From Symsagittifera roscoffensis (Eukaryota > Xenacoelomorpha > Acoela > Convolutidae): DNA of 64,000 bases. Made by a program: the position numbers and the translations under genes. Under the pieces are notes generated by a model. That model did no database searches, was not told where the DNA came from, and was given only the letters and a program-made list of their open reading frames with translations. The stretch covers positions 41,607,831 through 41,671,830 of the forward strand of contig NC_087070.1 of the NCBI RefSeq assembly GCF_963678635.1, read 5' to 3'. Below are positions 15,101-23,584 of this stretch, in pieces; within the stretch, counting starts at the first letter, position 1, and every line of letters starts with the position of its first letter.

Positions 15101-18100
15101 TACTTAGCAGTAGGTAGACAATTGCTTTCTTCGACTTTTTTCTAATTTCAAGTTTCTTTGTCATATTGGTGAAGGACAAGGTCCCTTAGCCTTAGGTTTG
15201 TAGCTGATACGCCAGTTTCTATCATTGTTCGTCTTCTCATAAGAAGTTTGTTCTCAATCCGAAATTCACTTGGGCTGAGCTCTTTTGACACAAAAAGAGT
15301 TTTGTCTTAGTTTTTCAATTTTGCCTAGGACACTAGTATCAGTCGTTTTTGCAATTCATTTGATACATTTACAACTATTGTGCGTGGCCTTTTTCCTTCT
15401 TCATATTTTCCTAAGCGTTTAAAATCTGTGATTTTTGCTTCAACTGTTAAGAATGCAAACAGTTTGTTCACTTCTTCCAAGTCGTGTTCGTGTCTATCTC
15501 TTGAATTTTTTGAGTCCAGTTCAAGCAGTCCTCTTATCCGGATTCCGTTATAGCTTGATTCTGGTTTGTTTAAGGCATGTTGCTTTGGCTCATTTCTGTT
15601 TTGTGGTTTTTTGTTTGTTTCATCTATCTTTTGCTTAAGTGAATCTATCTCTTGTTTAAATTTAGAGAATTGTTCGGCGATTTCATTTAGCTTTGTGTCA
15701 AATGTGACAAATCGTTGATAATTCTGGATGCTACCAGAGGGTGCCGGACATCAAGCCGACGGGACTTCAAGCCGAATCGTAAAATTAGGGACTTCAAGCC
15801 GAAAAGTTCCTCATAAACTCGTGAAATATAATTATTTTGAAAACTTTTTTGAAGAATTTCTAAATTTCATGATCTTTCTTCACAAGTTATTGGCGTTTTC
15901 ATAAAATTTAAGCCTCCAAATGATGTTTCGGAAAGTTGAAAAGTAAAACATGGTTGAATGTATTTTTCATGTTTATAATTTATGCATTTCAAAATCCGGC
16001 TGATGTTATTAACGGATGCCAATCACAAGTGGTGCATTGTCATGAATAACGTTTATTATGGACTAAACTTGCCAAAATTTTTGAAAAACAACGTTTTACA
16101 GATGATAAAATAGTGTTTTGAGGTGCTTGTAAAGTTTTAATTTCGGCTTGAAGTCCCTTCGGCTTGAAGTCCCGTCGGCTTGTTGTCCTAGACCCGCTAC
16201 CAGAGACCTTTCTGAGTCCCTGATTCTTCCTCCAGAAATATGACCCTCCAGACTCCCGGTTCCAGTCCCGGTTCTAGTGGTTCCGTTCCGGCTCATGGCA
16301 ATTCGGTTCCGGTTCTTGATCTTGTAAGAGTCGGTTAACGGTTCCGGTTTCTATCAGTGCCAATTCCCCGACATTTTGACAATTTTCGTCATTTTTCGGG
16401 TCCAAGTCGGTTCCACATGTTTGATATTTAATGTCTTAATAAAATATTTCCATCTTTTGTATTAATGCTTGTTGTCCAATCTAAAGCCCACCTAGGTTAG
16501 GTCGATATCGATCGGTTCCGCCATTCACGTTGGTTCCGGTTCCTGGTGATTGAAACCGACCGGCTCCTGCACAGGCATTCGGTTCTTGTTTCTTCAGAAG
16601 TCGGGTACCCGAAATCGCTGCTTCCAGAAGTTGCAGTTCTTCGAGAAAACGCCATTTTTGTGAAAATTTTGAAATTTTTCGAATACTGAAAAAAAAAACT
16701 CAAAAAATGTAGGTTTTTTTATTCGCAAAATTGCGGTTAAAATGGAAGCTACCAGAGACTCATCTTAGGCCTAAAGTCTACCTCCGAAACATGACCTTCC
16801 GGAAGTTGTAAGTTTTCGAGAAAGCGCCATTTTGTAAAAATTTTTTGATAGTTTCCAAATACTTGGAAAAAAAATTCAGAAAATAAATTTTTTTCTCTTC
16901 GAAAAGTTGCGCTTAAAATGGATGCTACCGGAGACCCAGCTGAGGTCTTAAATCTACCCCACAAACTTTACCTTACAGAAATTGCTAAATTTCGAGAAAA
17001 CCCTATTGTCGTAAATTTTTTCGAAATTTTCCCTATACTGAAAAATAATTACTACTTAATTAATCCTCTACTTTTACACTTTAACGTTTAATGTCTGAGT
17101 TAGTGTATACCGGGTAGAATTCAGTGCGCATCTATTCGCCCTTTTTCTTTCCTCTTCAGACAATACTTACATTTACCAAAATAAAATTGCCTAAGTTGTG
17201 TAATTAATTGGTAATAATGTATTTGTATGTCCGAAGGAATAAATTCTTTCTTTCTAACTGAATGTGGTTTGTTCAAGCAAAATTGTACTGGTTCCGGGTT
17301 TCCCTGCTTTTTCTTATACTTCACACTCCTTTAGTATAAATACTACGCCAATTTTCATTTCTCTTATATCTTGACTGAACTTATGTAATATTTGAGTTCT
17401 CTTCTAGCAAAGCTTTTATTTGAACTTATGTTATTTGTATTTAAGTTGTTATTGTCAGATCAATGCGATCATATGTTATCAAACAACCATTAATAGAATT
17501 CGAGTTTTAACCTTGATTTTTCCTAGTACCGGGAACTTCCGATTCCCTATATTCAAGGAAAAGCCTTAGACAAGAATTGGCTTTAGACACGAAGGAGAGC
17601 CATTTCACGCTGTTATTCAAACGAGGTAGAAAAACAACAACGGGATGAAAAGCGGGGACAAAATTTTTATTACGCTCACGAACAATTTAAACACATAGGA
17701 ATGAAATTGTCACCAGAAAATTAGTACTCATCTTCGTATTCGAAAACATAGAGACATTTTTTTTTGATTTTGAAAAATAGCCAGAAAAAAAGCAGTGACG
17801 TTGCTTACATTGTTCCTTTTTTGTAAAGATGCATTGATTGCAAATTTTTCTCTGTTTTTATAGGCATTGAATTGTAATGTAAGGAAGTTATGTAAGGAAA
17901 GGGAAGTTCTTTCCCTTTAGGCAAAATATCAATAAAAACTTTCAACTAAATTTCAACTAAGTTGTTTGATAACTTTTGATCTGTGAACTGGCAACAAGCA
18001 TAAATTCAATTGACATTTGAAAACACTTTTTTAGGAGGTAACCAAAATTTGGTTATTCCGTTGAGATTAAATGACAATTCATTGGAGATAGAGCTCAGCA

Positions 18101-21100
18101 AAGCCGTGATCTTGATTGGAAGAAAAAAATTAGACTTTTTTAAACTGAAAAAATGTAATCTCCCATAATGAATTTCGAAGTTGGCTAAGCGCGTCTTTTG
18201 ATTTTCAGATGAATCATATATCGGTTACGTAGCAGTATTTAGACAACCGCGTATTCAGACTCGTCAGTATTTAGACAAATACTGTATTAACCAATCAGAA
18301 TCGAGACAAGGAAGAAATGAATATTGCTCAGGAAAAACAATCAATGTTAGTTAAGAGAACGTTTTCGATTGATTACAATCATCGTCAGTCTAAAAAAGGA
18401 AAAACAATAAACGTACAATCCAAAGTGTACAAAAAGAAAAAAATCAAAAAAGAAAAATGTAAAAAACAGTATAAAAATAGCACCGAGAGATCTAAAAAAA
18501 TATAGATATCTTTAAGCCATCTTTAAGCCATCTTTGATGGGCCAAAAAAGATGTTTTTCTAAACCTTGACTGTGAGTTCGCGCGACCTGTATTCTTCTTT
18601 TCTTTTCATCCTTAGTTTGAGTCGGTTGATGTGGAGGGCCTCAAGCGTTAAAAGTTTGACATGGTCGTTAGATCGATCTGTGATCTTTGCCATCAAGTTT
18701 TCTGTGTTGCCAACGCATTGTGTCATGTGTTCACCCACTGGAGTAGAGATCCGCGAATGCTCGTTAAGGCGTGTGATGAGGTGTCGGGTTGTCTGCGCAC
18801 CATAGCTGGCACTACAGCCAGGACAAGTGATATGATACACCACATTACTTCAGAGATGATTCAAGATCAAGGATTTTAGAGAGGGGACAGCAGTTTTCAG
18901 TTTCCGGGTAGTCAAAATAACAGGGACACGAGTAATATTGTTCAAATGTCTTTTAAACGTGTCACTCACAGTGCCTTTGTATTGCAAAGTGAACATTGTT
19001 GACAGAACTTTGTCTTTCTTCTACGTTGATTTTCGGCCCCAACAGTTTATCAATAGTTTCTCTGACGATGGTTTCGTAGAATTGGGGCGGATACTGGTTT
19101 GCTTCCCATATCTTCTTTGCCTTTTGAATACCAGAATGGAAATTGTTCCATGTCGTTGTGGCATTGTAGATGCGGTGAATGCAGCCCTGAATCATGTTGC
19201 GTTTGTAACCAATCGGTGCAAGGGCTCTGAAGGAAAGGACCAGTCCAGTATCCGTGGGTTTCTGATACCAACTCGTACTCACACATGCATCCTGGCGAAC
19301 ATGTCCAGAAAAGGGATACCGTTGTATCTCAATCTTTCGATAGTACATTCCAAGTTGTGATGAAGCGTGTTGACCCTGTCTAAGATACTGTCGATAGAGT
19401 CACTCTGCGCAGATCTCAAGATATCGTCTACATAGCGTCCTAAGATTTTTCCCTAATGGCCGGAACCGTCTCCTCTTCTTGGCACTGAGTGCAAATCCAC
19501 TGGTCACCATGCATGTTCTTTATTGCATTGAGTGAGATCTCACTGCCTTTACGATGAACTTGCATTTCTTGCACCGTATAGAGTATCTTTTCCAAGTAAC
19601 CTTCTTGGCGCGGACGGGACACATTGTCTTATCATCAGTCGCAGATCTTTTTGCTCTGTATTGGTGGATTGTGGTTCATCTGAGGCAATATCATCTTCAA
19701 ACCGCCTCATCCAATTATTGACCAGAATAACCGCCATTGCAGCTCGCATCGCGACTCCATCCTTTTGAACGTACCATTTATCGCCACACATGAAGTTGAC
19801 ATCAGTAACTGCCAGTTGCATGAGTTGCTTGCATGTAGCTCTGTCGATTTCCGGGGCCGAGTCAGAGTTTTAAAGCAAGTGGCAAGATATGGCAATGGCC
19901 TCCGCAACTGGTACGTTAGTGTAGAGACTTTTCACGTCTAAAGAAAAAATGTCTTCGTCGTCCAGCAATTGTACGTCCGTGAGTCTCTTTTTCATGTCAG
20001 TGGTGGATGTTTCAATATTGGCACCAGGGAACCGGCTGAACAATTTAGCAAGCCCCTTGTTGATCTTATCATAGCAGCTACCAGGTAAAGAGAGCACCGG
20101 TCTAAAAGGGGTTGCTTTTTTGTGTACTTTTGCCAATCCATATAACCTGGCCGGTTGGGCACCCGTAGAACGAAGGTGTTGATAGAGCGACATTGGAATC
20201 TTCTCACTGTCGGCAAGTTGTTTCAGTGTTCTGTTGAACTGCTCTTCCACTTTCAAAGTAATCTCTTTCCGTGAGGTGGGCAAGATCTCAAATTGAGGGA
20301 AGTTTAGTATGTCATCCAACTTAGGAAATAGAAACTTGAATAATTAATTATTATTTATTTCGTAAATTTGCGTTCTCATCTTGACTGTGATTGGTTAATA
20401 TCGTACTTGTCTGCTTACTGACGAGTATGAATACGCGGTTGTCTTAATACAGACCGCACTCCCATATATCATACCGTTGTCGGCGTTTTGTAACAGATTA
20501 CATCCATCACAGAGTAGATTTTGTATATCACCGACATATAATTTGAAGAACAATGGACCTATTACCGTTCCTTGTGCCACTTTTCGTTTAAAATCGATCT
20601 TTTTGGAAAAATTTACGTTAGGTTTTTTCTTTGGATGCAGTCATTCAAAAAGCTTTCTATCAATGCACTACAATTCTTGAGAAATTCGGTTTGCGTAATT
20701 TTTTAATTTATTTTTAATATTAAATAGAGTCAAAAGCCTTCGAAAGTTCCAATAACGCTACATGAACGATTGTTTCACTAATCAATTTCCTGAGTTTTTT
20801 TTCTGTTATATAAGATAAGAACATCTTACGTTGAAATTTTTGCAAAGTCCAAATAAAAAAGGGTCATAATCTGATGTTTTTGCGGAGCGCAGCTTCGCGT
20901 TTGTGTTAAGATTTACTGTTTTGACAGTTCAAATGCAAATTTTAAAATTCGGTTGCAATTTCAACTATTTCGTGTCAAGGGCAGAATTAATTCACAAATT
21001 TAACAGACAGAATTAATTAAAATGAGCAATCAGTGCTTTTCGGACGCTTTTTTGCATGCAAAATCTGAAGCCGGACAACCTTGAACTTTTTGTCTGACCA

Positions 21101-23134
21101 AATTCGAAATGCAAGATCGTCGATTATCCGATGATTATGCTAGCCTAATTTTCAAATACTGCGATGAACATCCAGATTCACTATAAAATAGTTAGCAAAA
21201 TTAGTTAGAAAATCGAAATCTAGAATTATTTTCAACAAAAAAAAACAAATTTTTTAGTCCGCCCCAAAAAAAATCAAACAGAAGTGAAGATGATCAAATC
21301 ATTCAGAAAAACATGAGCCACCCTGAGCAACAACTTTTCTGTTACAAGGTTTACTATTCGAGGCTTCCGATGCAATTTCCCGCCGTAGTTATAAGTTCGA
21401 GCGAAACTCTGCTGATGACTTTTAGACGTTATGTTTATTTCAGTTTTAATTTCCGTTGATGTCTAGACAGTTGCTCTTTTTAATTAATTCTGTCTGTCCG
21501 AACTTTTTGCAACTCTCTATATTTGGTTTTTTAAGTTCATAGGTGAAACATTTTTATCTATAGAGAGTTGCAAAAAGTTCGGACAGACAGAATTAATTAA
21601 AAAGAGCAACTGTCTAGACATCAACAGAAATTAAAACTGAAATTAATAAAACGTCGAAAATTCATAAAGCAGAGTTTTGGCTCAAAATCTATAACCACGG
21701 TGGGAAATTGGATCCGAAGCGTCGAATAGTAAACCTTAAAACAGAAAATTTATTGCTCAGGGTGGCTTATGTTTCTTTGCGATTAGTTTCCAAATTTTGA
21801 ATGATTTGATCAACTTCACTTCCGTTTTTTTTTGGGGCGTCCTAATCTGTTTTTTTATTGTGTTGAAAATAACTCTAGCTTTCGATTTTTTAACTAATTT
21901 TGTTCACAGTTTTATAGTAAAATCTGGATGTTCATCGCAGTATTTAAAAAAATTAGGCTAGCAAAATCATCGGATAATCGACGATCTCGCATTTTGAACT
22001 TCGTCTGACAAAAAATTCAAGGTTTTTTGGCTTCAGATTTTGCATGCAAAAAAGCGTCGAAAAGCACTGGTTGCTCATTTTAATCAATTCTGTCTGTCCG
22101 AACTTTTTGCTGCTAATTATACAAAGGCGCAAAATACAAGTAACTGCCATTCTCACAGTTCGGTTAAGCACTGCCTTGATTTGTTTTAAACAATAAGATC
22201 TCGGGATTTTGCTCTGAATTTTGTTTTAGGAAATTTATCCGAAAGTGTAAAGATAAGTGGACTAGTACGACCAGAACCAATTTGGTATCCGGATACTTAC
22301 TTTCAACTTGTCCACTCGCTTATCTACAGTGCCGAAGAACAGTCAGTTGAGTTTTTACCCACAGGATATGTTGAATTCATCCGCAAAGTACGTCTAGTTA
22401 CTCCATGCGCACCAAACGTGTTAATTTTCCCTTTTGACATCGCAACGTGTTCGCTACAGCTTTCGAGTTTTGGCAACAATATTGCAACTGTGCGCTATAT
22501 CTGGGATGTGGAGAGAACTAAAAATGGGGTTTTCGTAGATCCAATCAACAACGATGCTGACCATATTGGTTTTGACCTCCTACCGACTGAACATCTGAGT
22601 GTGACATGCGAATATGGCCCTGATAATTTTTCTTGCCTGAAAGCTCTGGTATCTCTCAAACGCAATTACTCCTCATATATACTGCAAATTTATGTCCCCG
22701 CTCTGCTTCTGGTAATTCTCAGCTGGCTAACTTTCTGGGTTAACATCAATGCAACACCTGCCAGAGCTAGTTTGAGCGTCACCACAGTTCTTTCAATTCT
22801 AACTTTAGCGACCAGAAATGCGAGTGACAACGAGAAGCACGTCAGTGGCAAAGTGACAGCTTTGGACATTTATGTGTACGTGTGTTTCGCGTTTGTGGTG
22901 ACGGCTATGCTTGAGTTCTCGCTCAGCGATTTCGTGTCAGCGAAATTTGCGGCTAAAGGCAGTGTAGATGTGCTTGAGTGTCGACAGGGTTTTTACAAGA
23001 CGAAGATCAAGTTATTGATAAGCGATGGCGAAAGCGTGAACAAGGTGGCTCGAATCTTGGTGCCTTTGTCTTTTCTCTTGTTTAACATCATCTATTGGCT
23101 GATTCTTTGGATTGCAATCAATAATCAACAATAG
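664..23134 (+). CDS. Cys-loop ligand-gated anion channel subunit (GlyR/GluCl-like), complete, 3 exons
   Basis: Joining 664-854, 2075-2244 and 22230-23134 gives 1266 bases, a 421-residue protein plus TAG. Introns are GT-AG and the split codons fit (AA|G Lys64, G|GA Gly121). Seen: a hydrophobic leader near residues 13-31; the WYPDTYF loop-A motif (139-145); the Cys-loop C180-x13-C194; a second cysteine pair C247/C256, as in glycine and glutamate-gated chloride channels; M1 about 270-291; M2 about 297-316 opening with PAR (297-299), the hallmark of anion-selective pores; M3 about 330-353; M4 about 395-416. The M3-M4 loop is short, about 41 residues. By family it should form pentamers in the plasma membrane and pass chloride when a small transmitter binds. 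The ligand cannot be read from sequence: glycine, glutamate, GABA or another are possible. An in-frame ATG at 622 would add 14 residues; 664 places the hydrophobic leader closer to the N-terminus. Confidence 0.9.
1157..2074. other. Channel intron 1: AT-rich, one local duplication
   Basis: The segments around 1280-1345 and 1425-1490 repeat each other (ggcaccttcgagaatatttt followed by tgcgtctttaaaa), a local tandem duplication about 150 bases apart. A pyrimidine-rich stretch (tctctttctttc) lies at 1525-1570. Nothing else was recognised. Confidence 0.5.
2075..2244 (+). CDS. Channel exon 2: extracellular beta-strands 1-2
   Basis: The acceptor is tgtttcag at 2074 and the donor is gtaagt at 2245. 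The frame used (G GGT GCT ...) differs from the longest open frame here. It reads LPAVINVSIHIETM and then VTLDFYIIQKWRD, the classic Cys-loop receptor pattern of VNVSI... followed by xxxDFYxxQxWxD. One N-glycosylation site (NGT) and an NVS are visible. The exon ends GTC G, which joins to GA of exon 3. Confidence 0.9.
2493..3024 (+). mobile_element. Helentron-like non-autonomous element, copy 1
   Basis: This 532-base unit runs from TGTTCCGACT to GCAGTCTTGTT and closely matches 35691-36221 and, inverted, 63432-63958. The subterminal inverted repeat GTTCCGACT (2494-2502) pairs with AGTCGGAAC (2981-2989). It is followed by a perfect hairpin TCAGGGC-TTC-GCCCTGA (2992-3008) 16 bases from the 3' end. 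There is no coding capacity. Helentron-associated elements (HINEs) are known to have subterminal inverted repeats, a 3' hairpin and no target duplication, which is the basis of the call. No autonomous Rep/helicase partner is in the window. Confidence 0.6.
3308..4031. mobile_element. Fold-back MITE with CAGTGC ends, copy 1
   Basis: The two halves are inverted copies of each other: the left arm at about 3320-3640 and the right arm at about 3690-4020 encode nearly the same peptide on opposite strands. It begins CAGTGC and ends GCACTG. Other copies at 31601-32297 and 40667-41325 show TA next to an end, as for Tc1/mariner-type insertions. It is non-coding, and the small open frames are a by-product of the palindrome. 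Confidence 0.65.
4655..5152. mobile_element. MITE-like element ending TGCGCACGCCACTG
   Basis: The right end reads CTGCGCACGCCACTG, a terminal sequence type found on many animal DNA-transposon MITEs. Just inside the left border, AAAGGGTCCCCCTATGGGTA resembles the inner part of the CAGGGGCGGAT family seen in the beta-glucuronidase introns. The left border is approximate, and no target duplication was identified. Confidence 0.4.
6240..7460. repeat. Tandem array of ~20-24-base units, GGTCGAGCACAGTCAAAACA
   Basis: Degenerate units of GGTCGAGCACAGTCAAAACA fill 1.2 kb. They are interspersed with a recurrent CCAATTTTGGTCGAGAAAGT segment, giving a higher-order period of roughly 80-100 bases. No coding potential is visible. 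Confidence 0.8.
7980..8200. repeat. Short GCGCAAAGCCGCAAC tandem stretch
   Basis: Degenerate units of GCGCAAAGCCGCAAC repeat about seven times. They are similar in style to, but different in sequence from, the array ending at 7460. The 7480-7980 gap is AT-rich with ATCGATTT motifs and holds no recognised gene. Confidence 0.6.
8270..10620 (+). pseudogene. Decayed LINE (endonuclease-RT), + strand
   Basis: Fragments appear in the right order in shifting frames. The start of an APE-type endonuclease is at about 8400-8490 (SIRAIKNFHENLESLL). The endonuclease-RT linker is near 8810-8900 (KVPWFTKEVKT). RT blocks are near 9560-9780 (HKLATIDALAADLTE, LENYIARGNCLSWLKKYLSQ). RT motif C is at about 9924-9935 and reads FADY, where FADD is expected. 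A C-terminal block (SGVVLDRRLAS) is near 10120, and TRNAGKRTYSL is near 10525. Many stops and frame changes show it is old and dead. It is of the CR1/L2/Jockey general type; the clade is not resolved. Confidence 0.7.
10620..12110. other. Intronic stretch without recognisable genes
   Basis: AT-rich channel intron 2 sequence. No coding region, array or clear element border was recognised; short open frames here show no family motif. Confidence 0.5.
12111..12150. repeat. (TAG)13 microsatellite, probable LINE 3' tail
   Basis: Thirteen perfect GTA units. It lies at the expected distance beyond the LINE stop codon, so it most likely marks the 3' end of that insertion. Confidence 0.85.
12493..13545 (-). 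pseudogene. LINE reverse transcriptase and C-terminal region
   Basis: The frame holds RT blocks LYLDFSKAFAKVPH, SGVPQGSILGPLLFIIFIND and GYCNDMKIL. The last is motif C, normally F/YADD: the first aspartate is replaced by asparagine, so the enzyme would be dead. The C-terminal part keeps LGILMCDNFLW, YASQTWYPN and LERVQKRA, as in CR1/Jockey-like LINEs. The preceding RT block (YRPNSLL, VFEKIIFDN) continues in another frame at 13382-13582, showing a frameshift near 13400. Confidence 0.85.
13841..14617 (-). pseudogene. LINE endonuclease C-terminus and linker
   Basis: A 258-codon frame in the same element. Residues near 80-90 read SCSDHYDYS, the SDH motif that closes APE-type endonucleases. The rest is the basic linker found between endonuclease and RT, ending ATFFNDFFISVY. 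The N-terminal half of the endonuclease lies upstream in other frames. Confidence 0.75.
15739..16195. mobile_element. MULE-type MITE with 9-bp target duplication
   Basis: The 457-base unit starts GGGTGCCGGACATCAAGCC; its other end, inverted, reads GGGTCTAGGACAACAAGCC. The next bases inward (CGACGGGACTTCAAGCCGA) match on both sides, and GGGACTTCAAGCCGA is repeated within each terminus. GCTACCAGA flanks it directly on both sides (15730-15738 and 16196-16204). Nine-base duplications point to Mutator-like transposition. The centre is non-coding. Confidence 0.8.
16196..17060. repeat. Diverged ~180-bp tandem units with GGTTCCGG-rich inserts
   Basis: GCTACCAGAGAC-type starts recur at about 16196, 16747 and 16924. 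Each is followed by similar text (CTACCTCCGAAACATGACCT, then GAGAAAGCGCCATTTT). GGTTCCGGTTC-rich patches lie between 16255-16340 and 16500-16600. The MITE at 15739 sits inside this array. Confidence 0.6.
17060..18232. other. AT-rich intronic stretch, nothing recognised
   Basis: No gene motif or clear element was seen. Short frames such as the one at 17121-17324 have no recognisable content. Confidence 0.5.
18559..18843 (-). pseudogene. GIY-YIG endonuclease domain of the Penelope-like element
   Basis: It begins VYHITCPGCSASYGAQTTRH, followed by LITRLNEH, the usual shape of the GIY-YIG nuclease in Penelope-like elements (VY.I.C..C...Y.GQT...L..R..EH). It sits at the C-terminal end of the element, as expected. 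Confidence 0.85.
18962..20319 (-). pseudogene. Penelope-like reverse transcriptase remnant
   Basis: Recognisable family blocks, in order on the minus strand: LYGLAKVHKKATPFRPVLS, FSLDVKSLYTNVPV, a GVAM block, the RT motif C region (YVDD type, about 19405-19440) and LAPIGYKRNMIQG. These match Penelope-like RTs rather than LINE or LTR-type RTs. The region is a fossil and no longer one open frame. Confidence 0.85.
20466..20830 (-). pseudogene. LINE reverse transcriptase fragment next to the Penelope-like element
   Basis: On the minus strand, ELSKAFDSI (near 20740) and AQGTVIGPLFFKLYVGDI (near 20530-20580) match LINE RT blocks. The LINE frame runs to about 20466 and then passes into the Penelope-like inverted repeat, so the latter probably inserted into this LINE. 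Frames are broken. Confidence 0.65.
21003..22110. repeat. 1.1-kb near-palindrome made of two inverted TIR elements
   Basis: The left arm 21003-21521 and right arm 21559-22110 are inverted copies around a 37-base spacer. The motif GTTCGGACAGACAGAATTAA, or a close variant, occurs at both outer ends and at both inner ends. Each arm is therefore itself bounded by inverted repeats, and the whole looks like two copies of one ~530-base MITE head to head. It ends 120 bases before channel exon 3. Confidence 0.75.
22230..23134 (+). CDS. Channel exon 3: ligand-binding core, M1-M4, stop
   Basis: The acceptor is tgttttag at 22229; the stop TAG is at 23132-23134. This single large exon carries loop A, the Cys-loop, the loop-C cysteine pair, all four membrane segments and a very short C-terminal tail. 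Keeping the whole pore in one exon while the preceding intron is 20 kb is unusual. It could reflect intron loss or a retrocopied 3' half. The reading frame is intact throughout, so the gene looks functional. Confidence 0.93.
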
Positions 23135-23149
23135 ACGCAAACGGTACAA

Positions 23150-23155
23150 AATAAA
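23150..23155 (+). terminator. AATAAA polyadenylation signal of the channel gene
   Basis: A canonical AATAAA lies 16 bases after the TAG stop codon, implying a very short 3' UTR. Cleavage would be expected 10-30 bases downstream. Confidence 0.6.
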
Positions 23156-23192
23156 GAAATTTGAATTGTCATGACAAGAATCTTATAATGTT

Positions 23193-23552
23193 TTGCAATT
23201 TTACATGAGATGTAGATTAAACGAGTTTATCTTTGCTATTTGTAGCGATATTCTGTTAAGTAAGTTCTACGCAGAAGTCGAGTTTATGAATTTTTCTCTC
23301 AATCAATTAAACTATCTCAACATGAAATTTAACAAGTTTGGTTTCAATCACTTTAAAGATAGATTAGCGGCAATTGAAACCTTTCAAATACAAGTTTTAC
23401 ATAAGGAAGCAAATTTTAGAAATTTTTGTTCCGACCACGGCATTGAAGTTGACTGGAAGGAACTATGGAGTAGGGTCCCTTTTTTCCTCCAGCCGTTTTT
23501 AGTAACTCAAAAACAGTTCCTAGTTGATCAACCAAGTGTGGTATCATATTGA
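23193..23552 (+). CDS. Unrecognised open frame just 3' of the channel gene
   Basis: A 119-codon frame whose content looks more protein-like than most frames here (LAAIETFQIQVLHKEANF, then CSDHGIEVDWKELWSRVPFF). No family was recognised. It has no obvious start context and sits 58 bases after the channel stop. It may be a gene remnant, an exon of an unseen gene or chance. Confidence 0.2.
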   Translation: MQFYMRCRLNEFIFAICSDILLSKFYAEVEFMNFSLNQLNYLNMKFNKFGFNHFKDRLAAIETFQIQVLHKEANFRNFCSDHGIEVDWKELWSRVPFFLQPFLVTQKQFLVDQPSVVSY

Positions 23553-23584
23553 AGCGTGAGAAACCTATTGATAGTGATTCAGAT

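Larger units (their letters stand above)
12111..15725 (-). mobile_element. LINE retrotransposon, 5'-truncated, minus strand
   Basis: Read on the minus strand: part of ORF1 (about 15725-15150; coiled-coil-like EIDSLKQKIDETNKK, then IRGLLELD and RLGKYEEGKRPRTI), APE endonuclease (about 15100-14400; LCLTETWL and NHGGVLMAI, ending in the SDHY block), a linker ending FFNDFFISVY, then reverse transcriptase (13582-12493). About 340 bases of 3' UTR follow, ending in a pure (CTA)13 tail on this strand (12111-12150). LINEs of the CR1/L2/Jockey group commonly end in such microsatellites. Frame breaks make it inactive. The 5' end is lost before the ORF1 start. Confidence 0.85.
18233..20452 (-). mobile_element. 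Penelope-like retroelement with inverted terminal repeats, broken
   Basis: A reverse transcriptase block and a C-terminal GIY-YIG endonuclease are recognisable in minus-strand order, the combination that defines canonical Penelope-like elements. The ends are ~67-base inverted repeats at 18233-18299 and 20386-20452 (sharing AGACAACCGCGTATTCA and ATTAACCAATCA). Terminal repeats in inverted or direct arrangement are known for this family. It is an old, broken copy with several interruptions and probably lacks its N-terminal part. Confidence 0.85.

Noticed and set aside
18566-19360. Plus-strand frames of 72-140 codons
   Set aside because: They are antisense shadows of the Penelope-like element on the minus strand.
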